From assembly GCF_013285385.1 (NCBI RefSeq), contig NZ_CP054212.1:1426001-1490000 (forward strand): a DNA stretch of 64,000 nucleotides, written 5' to 3'. The notes beneath the pieces are model-generated. The model saw only the letters and a list, made by a program, of their open reading frames with translations, searched no databases and had not been told where the DNA came from. This DNA is from Paramixta manurensis. Its GTDB lineage: Bacteria > Pseudomonadota > Gammaproteobacteria > Enterobacterales > Enterobacteriaceae. Made by a program: the position numbers and the translations under genes. This document shows, piece after piece, positions 33,694 to 42,498 of the stretch (within the stretch, counting starts at the first letter, position 1; each line of letters starts with the position of its first letter).

Positions 33694-33696
33694 GCA

Positions 33697-34014
33697 TTAA
33701 CCCCAGAGTTTTTCCAGTTCATACAGATGGCGGCTCTCTTCCTGCATCACATGTACGATAACGTCGCCAAGATCGACCACAATCCAGTCAGCGGCGTTCT
33801 TGCCTTCGATACCCAATGGGATTAACCCGGCGGCGCGTGATTCCTGGACAACATGGTCGGCAATGGACATCACATGACGTGTTGACGTGCCGGTGCAAAT
33901 AATCATGCAATCCGTAATGCTGGATTTGCCTTGCACGTTGAGCGAGACGATATCCTGGCCTTTGAGATCATCAATCTTATCAATAACGAAATCTTGGAGT
34001 GCTTTGCCTTGCAA
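33697..34014 (-). CDS. rsfS: RsfS, ribosomal silencing factor
   Basis: A 105-aa protein when read from a TTG start at 34014 (M-QGKALQDFVIDKIDDLKGQD), which gives the exact family length and has AAGGGGG upstream. An ATG at 34077 would add 21 non-conserved residues. The family core KSSITDCMIICTGTSTRHVMSIADHV and DWIVVDLGDVIVHVMQEESRHLYELEKLW is intact. It binds uL14 and blocks subunit joining in starvation. It is paired with rlmH. Confidence 0.93.
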   Translation of the reverse strand: MQGKALQDFVIDKIDDLKGQDIVSLNVQGKSSITDCMIICTGTSTRHVMSIADHVVQESRAAGLIPLGIEGKNAADWIVVDLGDVIVHVMQEESRHLYELEKLWG

Positions 34015-34121
34015 AAGGTTCCCCCTTGGGTATTGAGCGTGTACGTTTTTGACGGCCCGGCATTCTGGCTGTAGCAAGACGGGGCGCGTAAAAATAAGCG
34101 GCGAAGTATAGCACGGCGATG

Positions 34122-34775
34122 TTAGCCGCGATATAAACCGTGCTGGTTAATATAGGCGATTACTGCGGCAGGCAGTAAATCCTCGCAAGAAAGACCTAAG
34201 TGGAGACGCCGACGGATTTCAGTGGCGGACACCTCTACCTGTGGCGTGTCGGCCAGCCAAATCAGACCGGCGGGCTGGCGGTGAAGGGAAGAAATATCCG
34301 CGGCGAGATGGGTATCCAGCCAGCGTTGCAGGGCGGCGGTTTCCATCTGGGCAGAATATCCAGGGCGCTTGCAAACCAGCAAATGGCAAACATCCAGTAA
34401 CGCCTGCCAACGATGCCATTTATGAAGCGACAGTAATGAATCCTGCCCGATAATAAACGCCAACGGCTGCTGTTCACCACGCTCTTCACGCAAATCTTCG
34501 AGGGTTTCAATGGTGTAAGAGGGCGTTTGACGCTGTAGTTCCCGCTGGTCAAGATTAAACAGCGGCTGGCCGGTTACCGCGAGCTTCACCATTTCCACCC
34601 GTTGGGCGGGCGACGCTTCCGGCTGTGGACGATGCGGCGGCACGTTGTTGGGCAGTAAAGTGACCTGCTGTAGGCCAACTTGTGAGGCTAACGCTTCAAC
34701 CGGGCGCAGATGACCAAAATGGATCGGATCAAAAGTGCCGCCTAATAAGGCATGTAAGGGGGAGGTATCAGACAT
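34122..34775 (-). CDS. nadD: NadD, nicotinate-nucleotide adenylyltransferase
   Basis: A 217-aa nucleotidyltransferase. The motif GGTFDPIHFGHL (T/HxGH type, residues ~12-23) and the C-terminal VSATEIRRRL (ISSTxIR family motif) are intact. It makes deamido-NAD from nicotinate mononucleotide. It overlaps holA by 8 bp. Confidence 0.95.
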   Translation of the reverse strand: MSDTSPLHALLGGTFDPIHFGHLRPVEALASQVGLQQVTLLPNNVPPHRPQPEASPAQRVEMVKLAVTGQPLFNLDQRELQRQTPSYTIETLEDLREERGEQQPLAFIIGQDSLLSLHKWHRWQALLDVCHLLVCKRPGYSAQMETAALQRWLDTHLAADISSLHRQPAGLIWLADTPQVEVSATEIRRRLHLGLSCEDLLPAAVIAYINQHGLYRG

Positions 34776-35799
34776 CGCAAAAACTCGTTGGGAATGCGCT
34801 ATTACATAATAATAACGACAGGGCTTCCAACTGCGGCCACAAGGTTTGTCCGTAATCCTGCTTGATGGTGATTTCCAACTGAATAAGTTGTTGTATTGCC
34901 TGCTGCATGCGCTGACGGTTTATACGCGTTAGCGCCTCGCTAAACAGTGGGCGACGGTTTTGCCAGACCCGATGTTGATCGAATAGTGTGCGTAATGGCG
35001 TATTAGCCATATGGCGTTGTAACGTCAGCAGCAGTAGCAGGTCACGCTGTAGCGTACGGATCAGGATAATCGGCTCGCTATCTTCTGCCGCCAACTGGCG
35101 TAAAATATGCAGCGCCCGTTTACTTTTTCCGGCTAACAGCGCGTCAACCCAATGGAAGGGCGTAAAATGAGCGGCATCGTTAACCGCTTGTTCAACACGC
35201 GGTAACGTGAGCTTTCCGTCTGGCCACAGTAACGATAGCCGCTCCAGCGCCTGCGATAAGGCTAATAGATTCCCCTCATAGCAATAACACAGCAGTTGGT
35301 TCGCCGCATCGTCGAGCGCTAAATGCAGCGTTTTCGCGCGGGCGGCGACCCAACGCGGCAACTGGCCTTGCTCCGGCGTCATGCAAGGGACCATGACACC
35401 GTGGGCGCTCAGCGCTTTAAACCAGGCGCTGTTTTCTTGCGCTTTGGTTAACTTCGCGCCGCGCAATATCAGCAAAATATCATGATGCAGCAGAGTGGAG
35501 AGTTTGAGTAACTGCTCGCCTATTGCGCTATTTGGGCCCGCATCCGGCAGAGTCAGCAACAGTGTTTGGCGGCTGGCGAACAGGCTGAGCGCCTGACAGG
35601 TGTTGAAAATGGCGTCCCAATCGGTGTTGGCATCCAGCGCTACGCTAAAGTGTTCGCTGAAACCTTGTTGTTGTGCCGCCAGCTTTACCGCATCCTGGCT
35701 TTCTTGTAACAGCAACGGGTCGTTGCCAAGTAACAGATAACAAGCGCGCAGCCCCTCACGAAGCTGCGCGTTAAGTTGCTCAGGATAAATCCTGATCAT
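34768..35799 (-). CDS. holA: HolA, DNA polymerase III delta subunit
   Basis: A 343-aa clamp-loader subunit that opens the beta clamp. The start MIRIYPEQLNAQLREGLRACYLLLGNDPLLLQESQDAVK is the family N-terminus, and the helical C-terminus ends LLLCNSA.... It overlaps lptE by 4 bp (ATGA) and nadD by 8 bp, forming the conserved lptE-holA-nadD set. Confidence 0.95.
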   Translation of the reverse strand: MIRIYPEQLNAQLREGLRACYLLLGNDPLLLQESQDAVKLAAQQQGFSEHFSVALDANTDWDAIFNTCQALSLFASRQTLLLTLPDAGPNSAIGEQLLKLSTLLHHDILLILRGAKLTKAQENSAWFKALSAHGVMVPCMTPEQGQLPRWVAARAKTLHLALDDAANQLLCYCYEGNLLALSQALERLSLLWPDGKLTLPRVEQAVNDAAHFTPFHWVDALLAGKSKRALHILRQLAAEDSEPIILIRTLQRDLLLLLTLQRHMANTPLRTLFDQHRVWQNRRPLFSEALTRINRQRMQQAIQQLIQLEITIKQDYGQTLWPQLEALSLLLCNSAFPTSFCDV

Positions 35800-36713
35800 T
35801 GCAGGCTAGACGCTGATGAACTTGAGACCTCCGGCGAGTCTTCACCCGGTGCGATGACCTCAGGTTCGGGCAACGTATCTTTGTTGTTTTCCTGCGCTGC
35901 ATGAACCGTCAACAATTTACGAATAAGCTGCTCGGACGCGCGTTCACGCATTTCCTGAATAATCATATCCTGCTCGGAGTCCTTCGCCAGCGCCGCCAGC
36001 GGGTTATCAAAGAAGGAGCGATACACCGTGGTACTGATTGGGTAGATGCCTTTATTCGGGATCAATACCTGCGCGCGAATGGTCATCACCAATGAGTATT
36101 CAGCGGTTACGCCATTCTGGAACACCGAAGCGGTATCGCGCCCTTGGCTGGAACCAAGAATGCGCAACGTTGGAACGGTGGCAACTTGCCCGGCAGTGTC
36201 ATTGCTGCTGCCATTCTTCGCACTGGCTGCTGCGCCATAGGCGGTACCGCTATCCGCGCTGATAACCGTACCGGTGTTAGTAGTATTGTTATCCGTAGCG
36301 ATGGTTCCGGTATTAGCACTGCTCCCGGTGGTTGGGTTCCCGGTGATGCCGTCAGTCGTCGTATTGGTGGTGGTACTGATGGTACCGCCGGTGACCGTAT
36401 CGCTACCCGTGTTGGATGCGCCGCCGGTACCCGTACTGCTATTGGTAGCCGTGGCGCTGGCATCGCTCGCTGAGCCGGTGCTGGTAGGGACCGCGGCATC
36501 AGATGGCAAACCATTTTTATCCACGATGGTGACGTTATTCAAACGCAACTGCTGACGAATGGTTCGTGCCAGTGGACCATACGGGTCGTTACTTTCTAAC
36601 ACTAACGTCCGTAACTCTTTCGGCACCTGAGTCGTGCCGCGCAGATGAAACCCACAACCGGCGGTGATCATCACCGCCATACCCACAAGTAATGTTGTAA
36701 TCGGATGTCGCAC
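35796..36713 (-). CDS. lptE: LptE, LPS-assembly lipoprotein with a large low-complexity insertion
   Basis: A 305-aa lipoprotein, versus ~193 in E. coli. The N-terminal part is normal: lipobox ITAGC (Cys20), then GFHLRGTTQVPKELRTLVLESNDPYGPL. The C-terminal part is also normal (PTLRILGSSQGRDTASVFQNGVTAEYSLVM...YRSFFDNPLAALAKDSEQDMI...). Between them, residues ~70-178 are an unbroken Ser/Thr/Gly/Asn/Ala-rich stretch of about 105-110 residues with no counterpart in E. coli LptE, where that loop is ~7 residues. LptE plugs the LptD barrel that inserts LPS in the outer membrane. Reading frame is open throughout, so this is not a frameshift. Confidence 0.93.
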   Translation of the reverse strand: MRHPITTLLVGMAVMITAGCGFHLRGTTQVPKELRTLVLESNDPYGPLARTIRQQLRLNNVTIVDKNGLPSDAAVPTSTGSASDASATATNSSTGTGGASNTGSDTVTGGTISTTTNTTTDGITGNPTTGSSANTGTIATDNNTTNTGTVISADSGTAYGAAASAKNGSSNDTAGQVATVPTLRILGSSQGRDTASVFQNGVTAEYSLVMTIRAQVLIPNKGIYPISTTVYRSFFDNPLAALAKDSEQDMIIQEMRERASEQLIRKLLTVHAAQENNKDTLPEPEVIAPGEDSPEVSSSSASSLQ

Positions 36714-36727
36714 AGTTCCTCCTGAAC

Positions 36728-39310
36728 TTAACCCACAACCAGGTTAAGCAGCTTGCCCGGGACGTAAATCACTTTACGGATGGTGACGCCATCCAGATAT
36801 TTTGCAACCAAGTGTTCCTGCGCAGCGCGAGCCTGAACCTGCTCCTGTGTCGCATCGGCCGGCACGGTAATTTTACCACGGACTTTACCGTTAACCTGTA
36901 CCACTACCAGCAGCGAATCTTCAACCATCGCGTCCTCATCTGCTAGCGGCCACGGCGCGTTATCAATATCGCCTTCGCCGCCCAGCGACTGCCACAGGCT
37001 AAAGCAGGCATGCGGAGTGAACGGATAAAGCATACGCGTCACCGCCAATAAGGCTTCCTGCATCAACGCACGGTCCTGCTCACTTTCTTGCGGCGCGCGC
37101 AATAGTTTGTTCATCAGTTCCATGATCGCCGCAATGGCGGTATTGAACGTCTGGCGACGACCAATATCGTCAGACACTTTAGCGATGGTTTTATGCAGAT
37201 CGCGACGCAACGCTTTCTGGTTATCATCCAGCGCGGCAACGTTTAGCGCGCCCACCGTGCCTTTTTCGGTGTGATCGAAGGCCAGTTTCCATACGCGTTT
37301 CAGGAAGCGGTTAGCGCCTTCGACGCCGGATTCTTGCCATTCGAGCGTCATATCCGCTGGCGAAGCAAACATCATAAACAGGCGCACCGTATCAGCACCG
37401 TAACGCTCTACCATCAGTTGTGGGTCAATGCCGTTGTTTTTTGACTTCGACATTTTACTCATACCGGCGTAAATCACCTCGCGCCCGGCGTTATCAACGG
37501 CTTTCACGATACGCCCTTTCTCATCGCGCTCAACGGTGACATCAACCGGAGAAACCCAGTTACGCTCGCCGCTAGCGCCAACATAATAGAAGGCGTCCGC
37601 CAATACCATCCCCTGACACAGCAAGCGTTTCGCCGGCTCGTCGGACGTCACCAGCCCGGCATCACGCAGCAGCTTGTGATAGAAGCGGAAATACATCAGG
37701 TGCATGATGGCGTGTTCAATACCGCCAACATATTGATCAACCGGCAGCCAGTAGTTTGCCGCGGCGGGATCAAGCATACCTTTATCGTAGTCAGGGCAGG
37801 TATAACGGGCGTAATACCAGGAAGATTCCATAAAGGTGTCAAACGTATCGGTTTCACGCAGCGCGGGCTGGCCGTTAACGGTGGTTTTCGCCCATTCCGG
37901 ATCGGCCTTAATCGGGCTGGTAATGCCATCCATCACCACGTCTTCCGGCAGAATAACCGGCAGTTGATCTTCTGGCGTTGGCATAACGGTGCCATCCTCC
38001 AGCGTGACCATTGGGATCGGCGCGCCCCAGTAGCGTTGACGAGACACGCCCCAATCGCGCAGACGGTAATTCACTTTCCGCTCGCCGACGCCTTTTTCCG
38101 CCAGTTTGTTAGCAATCGCGTTGAACCCTTCATCATGGCTCAGGCCGCTAAACTCACCGGAATTGAACAGCGCGCCTTTATCCGTCATTGCAGCCGCGCT
38201 AATATCCGGCTCGCTCCCATCCAGGTTCAACACCACCGGTTTGATCGGCAGATCATATTTGGTGGCGAACTCCCAGTCGCGCTGGTCGTGTGCCGGAACC
38301 GCCATGACTGCGCCAGTGCCGTACTCCATCAACACGAAGTTCGCGACCCATACCGGCACGTTTTCTCCGCTCAGCGGATGACGGGCAAACAAACCGGTCG
38401 CCATGCCTTTTTTCTCCATCGTCGCCATTTCTGCTTCGGCGACTTTGGTATTACGACACTCGGCGATAAAATCCGCCAGCGCGGGATTGGCGGCGGCGGC
38501 CTGCGCTGCCAGCGGGTGACCTGCGGCAACCGCGACATAGGTGGCACCCATGAAAGTATCCGGGCGGGTAGTGTAAACCGTGAGTTTTTGCTCGCTATCA
38601 ATCACCTCGAAGGTGATCTCCACGCCTTCGGAACGACCGATCCAGTTACGCTGCATGGTTTTCACCTGCTCCGGCCAATCTTCCAGCTTATCAAGGTCGT
38701 TGAGCAACTCTTCAGCGTAATCGGTAATTTTAATAAACCACTGGGGAATTTCTTTCCGTTCAACCTTGGTGTCGCAACGCCAGCAGCAGCCATCAATCAC
38801 CTGTTCGTTAGCCAGAACGGTCATATCATGCGGACACCAGTTCACCGCCGAGGTCTTCTTATACACCAGACCTTTTTCGTACAGTTTGGTGAAGAACCAT
38901 TGTTCCCAGCGGTAATACTCCGGCTGACAAGTCGCGAGTTCGCGGCTCCAGTCATAGCCAAAGCCCAGCAGTTTTAGCTGGTTTTTCATGTAGTCAATAT
39001 TGTCATAAGTCCACGGTGCCGGGGCGGTATTGTTTTTTACCGCAGCCCCCTCAGCCGGAAGACCGAATGCATCCCAGCCAATGGGTTGCAGGACATTTTT
39101 ACCCAACATGCGCTGATAGCGCGCAATAACATCCCCAATGGTGTAGTTACGCACGTGGCCCATATGTAGGCGGCCAGAAGGATAGGGCAGCATAGAGAGG
39201 CAGTAATATTTCTCTTTACCTTCCTCTTCGGTCACTTTAAACGTCTGTTTTTCATGCCAGTGATGCTGGACGTGGGATTCTATCTCTTCCGGGCGGTATT
39301 GCTCTTGCAT
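36728..39310 (-). CDS. leuS: Leucyl-tRNA synthetase LeuS
   Basis: An 860-aa class I synthetase. The HIGH-type motif is HMGHVRNYTIGD (near residue 49) and the KMSKS motif is KMSKSKNNG (near 620). The editing domain CP1 lies between (for example TTRPDTFMGATYVAVAAGHPL). Length equals E. coli LeuS. It charges tRNA-Leu. Followed after 14 bp by lptE, as in E. coli. Confidence 0.97.
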   Translation of the reverse strand: MQEQYRPEEIESHVQHHWHEKQTFKVTEEEGKEKYYCLSMLPYPSGRLHMGHVRNYTIGDVIARYQRMLGKNVLQPIGWDAFGLPAEGAAVKNNTAPAPWTYDNIDYMKNQLKLLGFGYDWSRELATCQPEYYRWEQWFFTKLYEKGLVYKKTSAVNWCPHDMTVLANEQVIDGCCWRCDTKVERKEIPQWFIKITDYAEELLNDLDKLEDWPEQVKTMQRNWIGRSEGVEITFEVIDSEQKLTVYTTRPDTFMGATYVAVAAGHPLAAQAAAANPALADFIAECRNTKVAEAEMATMEKKGMATGLFARHPLSGENVPVWVANFVLMEYGTGAVMAVPAHDQRDWEFATKYDLPIKPVVLNLDGSEPDISAAAMTDKGALFNSGEFSGLSHDEGFNAIANKLAEKGVGERKVNYRLRDWGVSRQRYWGAPIPMVTLEDGTVMPTPEDQLPVILPEDVVMDGITSPIKADPEWAKTTVNGQPALRETDTFDTFMESSWYYARYTCPDYDKGMLDPAAANYWLPVDQYVGGIEHAIMHLMYFRFYHKLLRDAGLVTSDEPAKRLLCQGMVLADAFYYVGASGERNWVSPVDVTVERDEKGRIVKAVDNAGREVIYAGMSKMSKSKNNGIDPQLMVERYGADTVRLFMMFASPADMTLEWQESGVEGANRFLKRVWKLAFDHTEKGTVGALNVAALDDNQKALRRDLHKTIAKVSDDIGRRQTFNTAIAAIMELMNKLLRAPQESEQDRALMQEALLAVTRMLYPFTPHACFSLWQSLGGEGDIDNAPWPLADEDAMVEDSLLVVVQVNGKVRGKITVPADATQEQVQARAAQEHLVAKYLDGVTIRKVIYVPGKLLNLVVG

Positions 39311-39348
39311 GGCAGCCTGTGGTCCTTAATAAATAGCGCAAAGCGTTG

Positions 39349-39473
39349 ATACCCGTCATCCTTCAAGCCGCATGTGCGTTAGCTTTCCTCGTTCAACCCG
39401 CTCGCTTACCGTCGTAAGCGCCCGGATGTTCACTGCGCTGCTGTCTTGATGCAACTCGAACTGTTTTGGGTAT
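39349..39473. repeat. ~125-bp imperfect palindromic enterobacterial repeat (MITE-like)
   Basis: It starts ATACCCGTCATCCTTCAAG and ends with ...CGAACTGTTTTGGGTAT, so the ends are imperfect inverted repeats (ATACCC / GGGTAT, TTCAAG / CTCGAA). An internal CGCTTAC/GTAAGCG hairpin is present. Elements of this look are scattered in intergenic regions of many enterobacteria. It sits in the leuS-ybeL gap; the rest of 39311-39670 shows no gene. Confidence 0.65.
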
Positions 39474-39670
39474 AACTATATTGGTTAAGATCCGCATAGC
39501 ATAGCCGATAAGCCTTCGCAGCAACAATACTTCACGTCCATGCCGCGCGCATTTCTCTTTAAGCTGGAAGATGCCTTCCATAATTTTCATCCATTGAGCA
39601 AGTTCACGCGGCAAATCTCAGACAGAGGCTAGAATTAAACAGATAACCTACGGGAGAGAAAGGAGAAAAG

Positions 39671-40156
39671 ATGAACAAGGTTGCTCAGTACTATCGGGAA
39701 TTGCTGACTTCGCTCACCGAGCGTCTGCAAGGTGGGGAGCGTGACGTTGATGCGTTAGTTGAGCAGGGGCGCCAGCGGTTACAGGCCAGCGGTGAATTAA
39801 CCCATAGCGAAGTGAATGAGGTCACGCGTGCGGTGCGGCGTGATTTAGAAGAGTTTGCCCGTAGTTATGGTGAATCTGCGGAAAATGATCTCAGCGATAG
39901 TGTGTTTTTGCGCGTCATTCGCGAGAGTATCTGGAAAGAGTTGGCGGATATTACCGACCGTAGCCAACTGGAGTGGCGAGAAGTGTTTCAAGACCTAAAC
40001 CACCACGGCGTTTATCAAAGTGGCGAGGTGGTAGGCTTGGGTAATCTGGTTTGTGAAAAGTGCCAGTTTACTCGCGCCATCTATACGCCGGAGCTGCTAA
40101 CACGCTGCCCTGAATGTGGGCACGACCATTTCCAGCGTCAGCCATTTGAACCGTAA
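39671..40156 (+). CDS. ybeL: YbeL family zinc-ribbon protein
   Basis: A 161-aa protein: a long helical N-terminal part (MNKVAQYYRELLTSLTERLQGGERDVDALVEQ) and a C-terminal zinc ribbon with Cys pairs CEKC and CPECGHD. It matches E. coli YbeL (DUF1451) in length and ends FQRQPFEP. Function unknown. Strong GGAGAAAGGAG ribosome site. Here it directly faces gltL, without the rihA and djl genes present in E. coli. Confidence 0.92.
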   Translation: MNKVAQYYRELLTSLTERLQGGERDVDALVEQGRQRLQASGELTHSEVNEVTRAVRRDLEEFARSYGESAENDLSDSVFLRVIRESIWKELADITDRSQLEWREVFQDLNHHGVYQSGEVVGLGNLVCEKCQFTRAIYTPELLTRCPECGHDHFQRQPFEP

Positions 40157-40170
40157 GCGGGGCAGAACAG

Positions 40171-40190
40171 AGCCGGGCGAGAGCCCGGCT
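40171..40190. terminator. Hairpin between convergent ybeL and gltL
   Basis: AGCCGGGC, GAGA, GCCCGGCT: perfect 8-bp stem. No clear T-run, so strength is uncertain. Confidence 0.4.
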
Positions 40191-40200
40191 GAACGGTGGT

Positions 40201-40926
40201 TTAATGCAGGATTTTGGCAAGAAAATCTTTGGCGCGATCGGATTTCGGATTATTAAAGAACGCATCTTTTGGCGTGTCTTCAACAATTTTGCCTTCATCC
40301 ATAAAAATGACGCGGTTAGCTACTTTACGGGCAAAGCCCATTTCATGGGTCACTACCATCATGGTCATCCCTTCGTTAGCCAGTTCGACCATGACATCCA
40401 GCACTTCATTGATCATTTCCGGATCAAGCGCTGAAGTGGGCTCATCGAACAACATCGCCACCGGGTCCATACATAGCGCACGAGCAATAGCGACACGTTG
40501 TTGCTGACCGCCGGAAAGTTGACCGGGGTATTTATTGGCATGTGTCGACAAACCTACGCGCGCCAATAATTTCTGCCCCTTCTCACGTGCCGCATCTTTA
40601 TTTCGCTTCAGCACTTTAACCTGAGCTAACGTCAAATTCTCAAGAATGCTTAGGTGAGGAAACAACTCAAAATGTTGGAACACCATACCCACTTTGGCGC
40701 GGAGCTGCGCAAGGTTGGTTTTCTTGTTGGTTAACAGCGTGCCATTGACCTCTATTTCACCTTGTTGGATCGGCTCCAACCCGTTGACGGTTTTAATTAG
40801 GGTAGATTTACCGGAGCCGGACGGGCCGCATACTACCACTACTTCACCTTTTTTGACTTCGGTTGAGCAGTCGGTCAGCACCTGAAAGTGACCATACCAC
40901 TTAGAAACGTTTTTCAGGGTAATCAT
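40201..40926 (-). CDS. gltL: GltL, glutamate/aspartate ABC transporter ATPase
   Basis: A 241-aa ABC ATPase. Walker A GPSGSGKSTLIK (near 35), Q-loop QHFELFPH, signature LSGGQQQRVAIARAL (near 135), Walker B MLFDEPTSALDPEM, H-loop VVTHEMGFA. It energises uptake of Glu/Asp with GltJ, GltK and GltI. Last gene of the operon. Confidence 0.97.
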   Translation of the reverse strand: MITLKNVSKWYGHFQVLTDCSTEVKKGEVVVVCGPSGSGKSTLIKTVNGLEPIQQGEIEVNGTLLTNKKTNLAQLRAKVGMVFQHFELFPHLSILENLTLAQVKVLKRNKDAAREKGQKLLARVGLSTHANKYPGQLSGGQQQRVAIARALCMDPVAMLFDEPTSALDPEMINEVLDVMVELANEGMTMMVVTHEMGFARKVANRVIFMDEGKIVEDTPKDAFFNNPKSDRAKDFLAKILH

Positions 40927-41607
40927 TTAAGCCGTCCTTTTTCTTTTTAAATAGCTGACCAACAGCGATGCGCAAATACTAATGACGAAATAGACCAAAC
41001 CGGCGAACAAAATCATTTCAACTTGGGTACCGTCACGTTCACCAATGGTTGAGGCGGTACGGAAAAAGTCGGCCAGGCTTAGGACATACACCAGCGAGGT
41101 ATCCTGAAACAGAACAATGCCTTGCGTTAACAGCAACGGCACCATGGCGCGAAACGCCTGCGGTAGAATAATCAGCTTCATTGATTGCCAGTGCGTCATC
41201 CCCAGCGCCAACGCGGCATTGGATTGCCCGCGAGCGATGCTCTGAATACCGGCACGGATGATTTCGGCGTAATACGCCGCTTCAAATAGCGAAAAAGCGA
41301 CCATCGCCGAGATGAGGCGAATATCGGTTTTCGGCGAGAGCCCAAGCACCTGTTGCAGGAAGCTGGGGACCACCAGATAAAACCACAGCAGCACCATAAC
41401 CAATGGTACGGAACGGAACAGGTTAACGTACAGTTTGGCGAACCAGCTTAGTAACTTAAAGCTGGAAAGGCGCATCACGGCTAAAATGGTACCCCAAATA
41501 ATGCCGAACACCACGGCGGTAAGGGTAATCTTGATGGTGATGACCATGCCTTTTAACAGCCACGGCAGGCCGGGAATAATCGAACTCCAGTCAAATTCGT
41601 ACATCAT
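40927..41607 (-). CDS. gltK: GltK, glutamate/aspartate ABC permease
   Basis: A 226-aa permease of the HisM/GlnP type with about five helices and the EAA loop EIIRAGIQSIARGQSNAALALGMTHWQSMKLIILPQAFR. Start ATG at 41607 overlaps the gltJ stop (ATGA). It pairs with GltJ in the inner membrane. Confidence 0.95.
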   Translation of the reverse strand: MMYEFDWSSIIPGLPWLLKGMVITIKITLTAVVFGIIWGTILAVMRLSSFKLLSWFAKLYVNLFRSVPLVMVLLWFYLVVPSFLQQVLGLSPKTDIRLISAMVAFSLFEAAYYAEIIRAGIQSIARGQSNAALALGMTHWQSMKLIILPQAFRAMVPLLLTQGIVLFQDTSLVYVLSLADFFRTASTIGERDGTQVEMILFAGLVYFVISICASLLVSYLKRKRTA

Positions 41608-42344
41608 TTACTCCCCATATTACCCGGTAGACGCACTTTGCGCTCAACCAGGCTCATAATCAGCATAATGACCAGGTTGATACCAATATAGGCCAGCGTA
41701 ATGGCGGTAAATGACTCATAGGCGTGAGCCGAATAATCCAGCAATTTCCCGGCCTGCGCCGCCATATCGACCAAACCGATGGTAGAGGCGATCGCCGAGT
41801 TTTTGACCAGGTTAAGCATTTCGGAGGTCATCGGCGGCACAATAACGCGATAGGCATTGGGCAGTAAGACGTAGCGGTAGGTTTGCGGCAATGTCAGGCC
41901 CATCGCTAACCCGGCATTTTTTTGCCCGACCGGCAGCGATTGGATAGCCGCACGCACCTGTTCACAAACCCGCGCGGCAGTAAACAGGCCTAAACAGATC
42001 ACCGAGGAAACAAAGAATTGAATATTGGGATCCAGTTCGGATTTAAACCACATCCCTAAATTTTCGCCAACCAGTTCCGGCGCCACCAGATACCAGAAAA
42101 AGAACTGGACAATCAGCGGGATATTGCGGAATAGCTCCACATAACAGGTGCCGATAGTTGAGAGTAAACGGTTGGGAACGGTACGTAGAATGCCAAAAAG
42201 AGAGCCGACCAGAAAAGCGATAATCCAGGCACACACGGAAACCGCGATAGTGACCTGAAAACCGGACCACAGCCAGCCAAGATACGTGGTGTTGCCGAAC
42301 GGGGCTTGTTGAAGAAAAATGCCCCAGTTCCAGTTAATACCCAT
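41604..42344 (-). CDS. gltJ: GltJ, glutamate/aspartate ABC permease
   Basis: A 246-aa permease starting MGINWNWGIFLQQAPFGNTTYLGWLWSGF. The EAA loop is CEQVRAAIQSLPVGQKNAGLAMGLTLPQTYRYVLLPNAYR. It forms the heterodimeric channel with GltK. A hairpin-terminator and 154 bp separate it from gltI, lowering permease relative to binding protein. Confidence 0.95.
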   Translation of the reverse strand: MGINWNWGIFLQQAPFGNTTYLGWLWSGFQVTIAVSVCAWIIAFLVGSLFGILRTVPNRLLSTIGTCYVELFRNIPLIVQFFFWYLVAPELVGENLGMWFKSELDPNIQFFVSSVICLGLFTAARVCEQVRAAIQSLPVGQKNAGLAMGLTLPQTYRYVLLPNAYRVIVPPMTSEMLNLVKNSAIASTIGLVDMAAQAGKLLDYSAHAYESFTAITLAYIGINLVIMLIMSLVERKVRLPGNMGSK

Positions 42345-42357
42345 AACAAACTCCGGT

Positions 42358-42380
42358 AAAAAAGGGTAGCGAAGCTACCC
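42358..42380 (-). terminator. Terminator/attenuator between gltI and gltJ
   Basis: On the minus strand GGGTAGC (42380-42374), TTC, GCTACCC (42370-42364), TTTTTT. Partial read-through must supply gltJKL. Confidence 0.8.
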
Positions 42381-42498
42381 TGAAGATTGATGAGAGGCTT
42401 CTTGTTCCGGCCGATGGGGAACGACCATCCGCCGTCTGTCTGTCCGAGCCTGTAATCAACAATCGAGAGGGCAGCGTAGGCCGCCCTTGTTTTCATTG
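42358..42498 (-). ncRNA. sroC: Probable SroC-type sRNA in the gltI-gltJ gap
   Basis: In E. coli and Salmonella this gap yields SroC, an sRNA cut from the gltI 3' end that sponges GcvB. Here the 154-nt gap on the minus strand ends in a clear terminator (GGGTAGC-TTC-GCTACCC then T6). The call rests on position and structure; the bases were not compared with SroC. Confidence 0.5.

Noticed and set aside
36180..36512. Frameshift or sequencing error in lptE
   Set aside because: The frame stays open across the insertion and both flanks are in the same frame with intact LptE motifs.
37676..38977. 433-aa ORF on the plus strand opposite leuS
   Set aside because: A shadow of the GC-rich leuS codons; no family features and no ribosome site; leuS is certain.
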